DNA of 7,350 bases, from positions 1 through 7,350 of the forward strand of contig JAFGWQ010000075.1 of assembly GCA_016937075.1 (NCBI GenBank). Reading direction: 5' to 3'. Each line of letters begins with the position of its first letter. The stretch's first letter is position 1. The notes beneath the pieces were generated by a model that saw only the letters and a program-made list of their open reading frames with translations, did no database searches and was not told the DNA's origin. The DNA is from Campylobacterales bacterium (lineage in GTDB: Bacteria; Campylobacterota; Campylobacteria; Campylobacterales; Sulfurovaceae). Below are positions 6,655 to 7,350 of this stretch, in pieces. A program made the translations under genes and the position numbers.

Positions 6655-7134
6655 ATGAATTATATGTTTGAAGCCGGTTTTTTAGGTACAAGAGCCCCAT
6701 TTTTTATGGATATGGTCACGCTTATAGTGGTATTACTGCCGCTGCTTTTAGGTGGTACTGTCTTATTAGCCAAGATGGGGCGTTATGAAGCGCATAAAAT
6801 TACCCAAATTGCTCTTTTTGTGGTTTCTGTTATTGTAGTAGGATATTTTGAATATGGAGTAAGAATAGGCGGAGGCTTTGATGAATTTGTCAAGGGAAGT
6901 TCCTTGTCTCATTCATTTATCTTTTACTTTTTAATTTTTCACATAATAATAGCTGCCATCACTCTTTTTATGTGGACAAAAACTCTTTATTTTGCCCCTA
7001 AAGATCATTTTCATGTTAGGCCATTAGAGGAAAGGGTATCCCCACATGTCAAAATGGCAAAACAAACTATTTTATGGATAAATGCTACAGCAATTACGGG
7101 TATTGGGGTTTATATATTACTGTTTGTATTCTAA
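6655..7134 (+). CDS. DUF420 (YozB/CtaM-like) four-helix membrane protein
   Basis: Small inner-membrane protein of the DUF420 family, 159 aa. Four hydrophobic segments are visible: about 19-39, 49-69, 87-107 and 138-158. Histidines H47, H86, H96 and H131 lie near membrane boundaries or within helices, the pattern expected of a heme- or copper-handling protein. The best-studied relative I know is CtaM of Staphylococcus aureus (B. subtilis YozB), needed for activity of a heme-copper menaquinol oxidase; a similar assembly role is an inference here. AAAGGA at 6643-6648 precedes the ATG by six bases. It follows the aldehyde dehydrogenase by 26 bp without a visible terminator, so it may share that transcript. 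No oxidase genes are in view. No terminator immediately follows; palindromic repeats begin about 30 bp downstream. Confidence 0.85.
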   Translation: MNYMFEAGFLGTRAPFFMDMVTLIVVLLPLLLGGTVLLAKMGRYEAHKITQIALFVVSVIVVGYFEYGVRIGGGFDEFVKGSSLSHSFIFYFLIFHIIIAAITLFMWTKTLYFAPKDHFHVRPLEERVSPHVKMAKQTILWINATAITGIGVYILLFVF

Positions 7135-7160
7135 TTTATAATAAATAAATCGCTTCTTGT

Positions 7161-7190
7161 ATGGATTCCGGCTCAAAGCACGGAATGACA
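7161..7190. repeat. Short palindromic repeat (GGATTCCGG...CGGAATGACA type)
   Basis: ATTCCGGC (7165-7172) pairs with GCACGGAAT (7178-7186), with a bulged A at 7180 and the loop TCAAA. The outline TGGATTCC...GGAATGACA is a shape I recall from dispersed intergenic repeats in many bacterial genomes. Only one copy is in the window, so dispersal cannot be shown here. Confidence 0.5.
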
Positions 7191-7196
7191 GATTCT

Positions 7197-7271
7197 CGTC
7201 ACTGCGAGACTTTAAAAAAGTCGTGGCAGTCCATTCTTTTGGATTGCTTCGTCATTTCATTTCTCGCAATG
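7197..7271. repeat. MITE/REP-like palindromic repeat
   Basis: Outer ends CACTGCGAGA (7200-7209) and TCTCGCAATG (7262-7271) are inverted repeats with one mismatch. Inside, GCAGTCCA (7226-7233) pairs with TGGATTGC (7240-7247) around the loop TTCTTT, and GACTTT/AAAGTC (7208-7222) forms a small side stem that shares two bases with the outer stem. The composition matches a widespread family of non-coding palindromes built as GTCATTGCGAG ... GCAATCC / GGATTGC ... CTCGCAATGAC. This copy is diverged. It carries no transposase or other plausible gene. Confidence 0.6.
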
Positions 7272-7303
7272 TTCTGTGCTTAAAGTCAAGTCTTTTTAGC
7301 AAA

Positions 7304-7333
7304 TTTTCAACATTTTTCTTTCCTCGATATAAT
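7304..7333 (+). promoter_or_regulatory. Predicted promoter for a gene beyond the right edge
   Basis: TATAAT lies at 7328-7333 with TTTTCA at 7304-7309 (18 bp spacer) as a partial -35. An ATG at 7343 is only a few bases past the expected transcription start and has no ribosome site, so the gene it serves probably starts outside the window. Confidence 0.4.
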
Positions 7334-7350
7334 TTATAGAAAATGGTTCA

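Noticed and set aside
7278..7300. Possible terminator hairpin GCTTAAAG / CTTTTTAGC after the repeats
   Set aside because: Only about seven A-U-rich pairs with an internal loop and no clean T-tract after the stem; too weak to call.
7157..7339. 60-codon open frame in the right intergenic region
   Set aside because: It runs through the two palindromic repeats, has no convincing ribosome site, and its product resembles no family I know; the frame is explained by repeat composition.
1..7350. CRISPR array, tRNA or rRNA genes, transposase, prophage, toxin-antitoxin or defence genes
   Set aside because: No regularly spaced repeats, cloverleaf sequences or relevant protein motifs were seen; the coding space is filled by seven intact genes of conserved families.

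Overview
The window is a compact, AT-rich bacterial segment, most consistent with a Campylobacterota genome (free-living Sulfurimonas/Sulfuricurvum-like relatives). The reasons are the codon use, the style of the proteins, a PurF without the iron-sulfur CxxC, and an ilvE next to a prohibitin-like gene, an arrangement I recall from Campylobacter. The lineage is inferred from recalled family features and was not checked by search.

Layout. Positions 11-2350 (+) hold purF, the first committed step of purine synthesis, followed 3 bp later by a YhcC/TIGR01212-type radical SAM gene that starts with GTG. Positions 2351-5005 (-) hold a tight three-gene unit transcribed leftward: ilvE (branched-chain aminotransferase), an SPFH/prohibitin-like membrane protein gene and hisIE (bifunctional histidine enzyme), with gaps of 17 and 7 bp. 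The radical SAM gene and hisIE converge with abutting stop codons, and a terminator-like hairpin spans both gene ends. Positions 5006-5200 form a divergent control region with back-to-back -10 boxes and two consecutive hairpins in the rightward leader. Positions 5201-7134 (+) hold an NAD(P)-dependent aldehyde dehydrogenase and a four-helix DUF420 membrane protein related to the heme-copper oxidase factor CtaM. Positions 7135-7350 are intergenic, with two palindromic repeats of a type often found dispersed in bacterial genomes and, at the right edge, a likely promoter for a gene outside the window.

The genes are mostly core metabolism: purine, histidine and branched-chain amino acid synthesis, aldehyde oxidation, and membrane or respiratory quality control. 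I see no phage, CRISPR, defence or toxin-antitoxin locus. The points most worth checking are the structured leader of the aldehyde dehydrogenase gene, the terminator embedded in two converging coding ends, the Ser/Ser replacement of iron-sulfur ligands in PurF, and the repeats at the right end.
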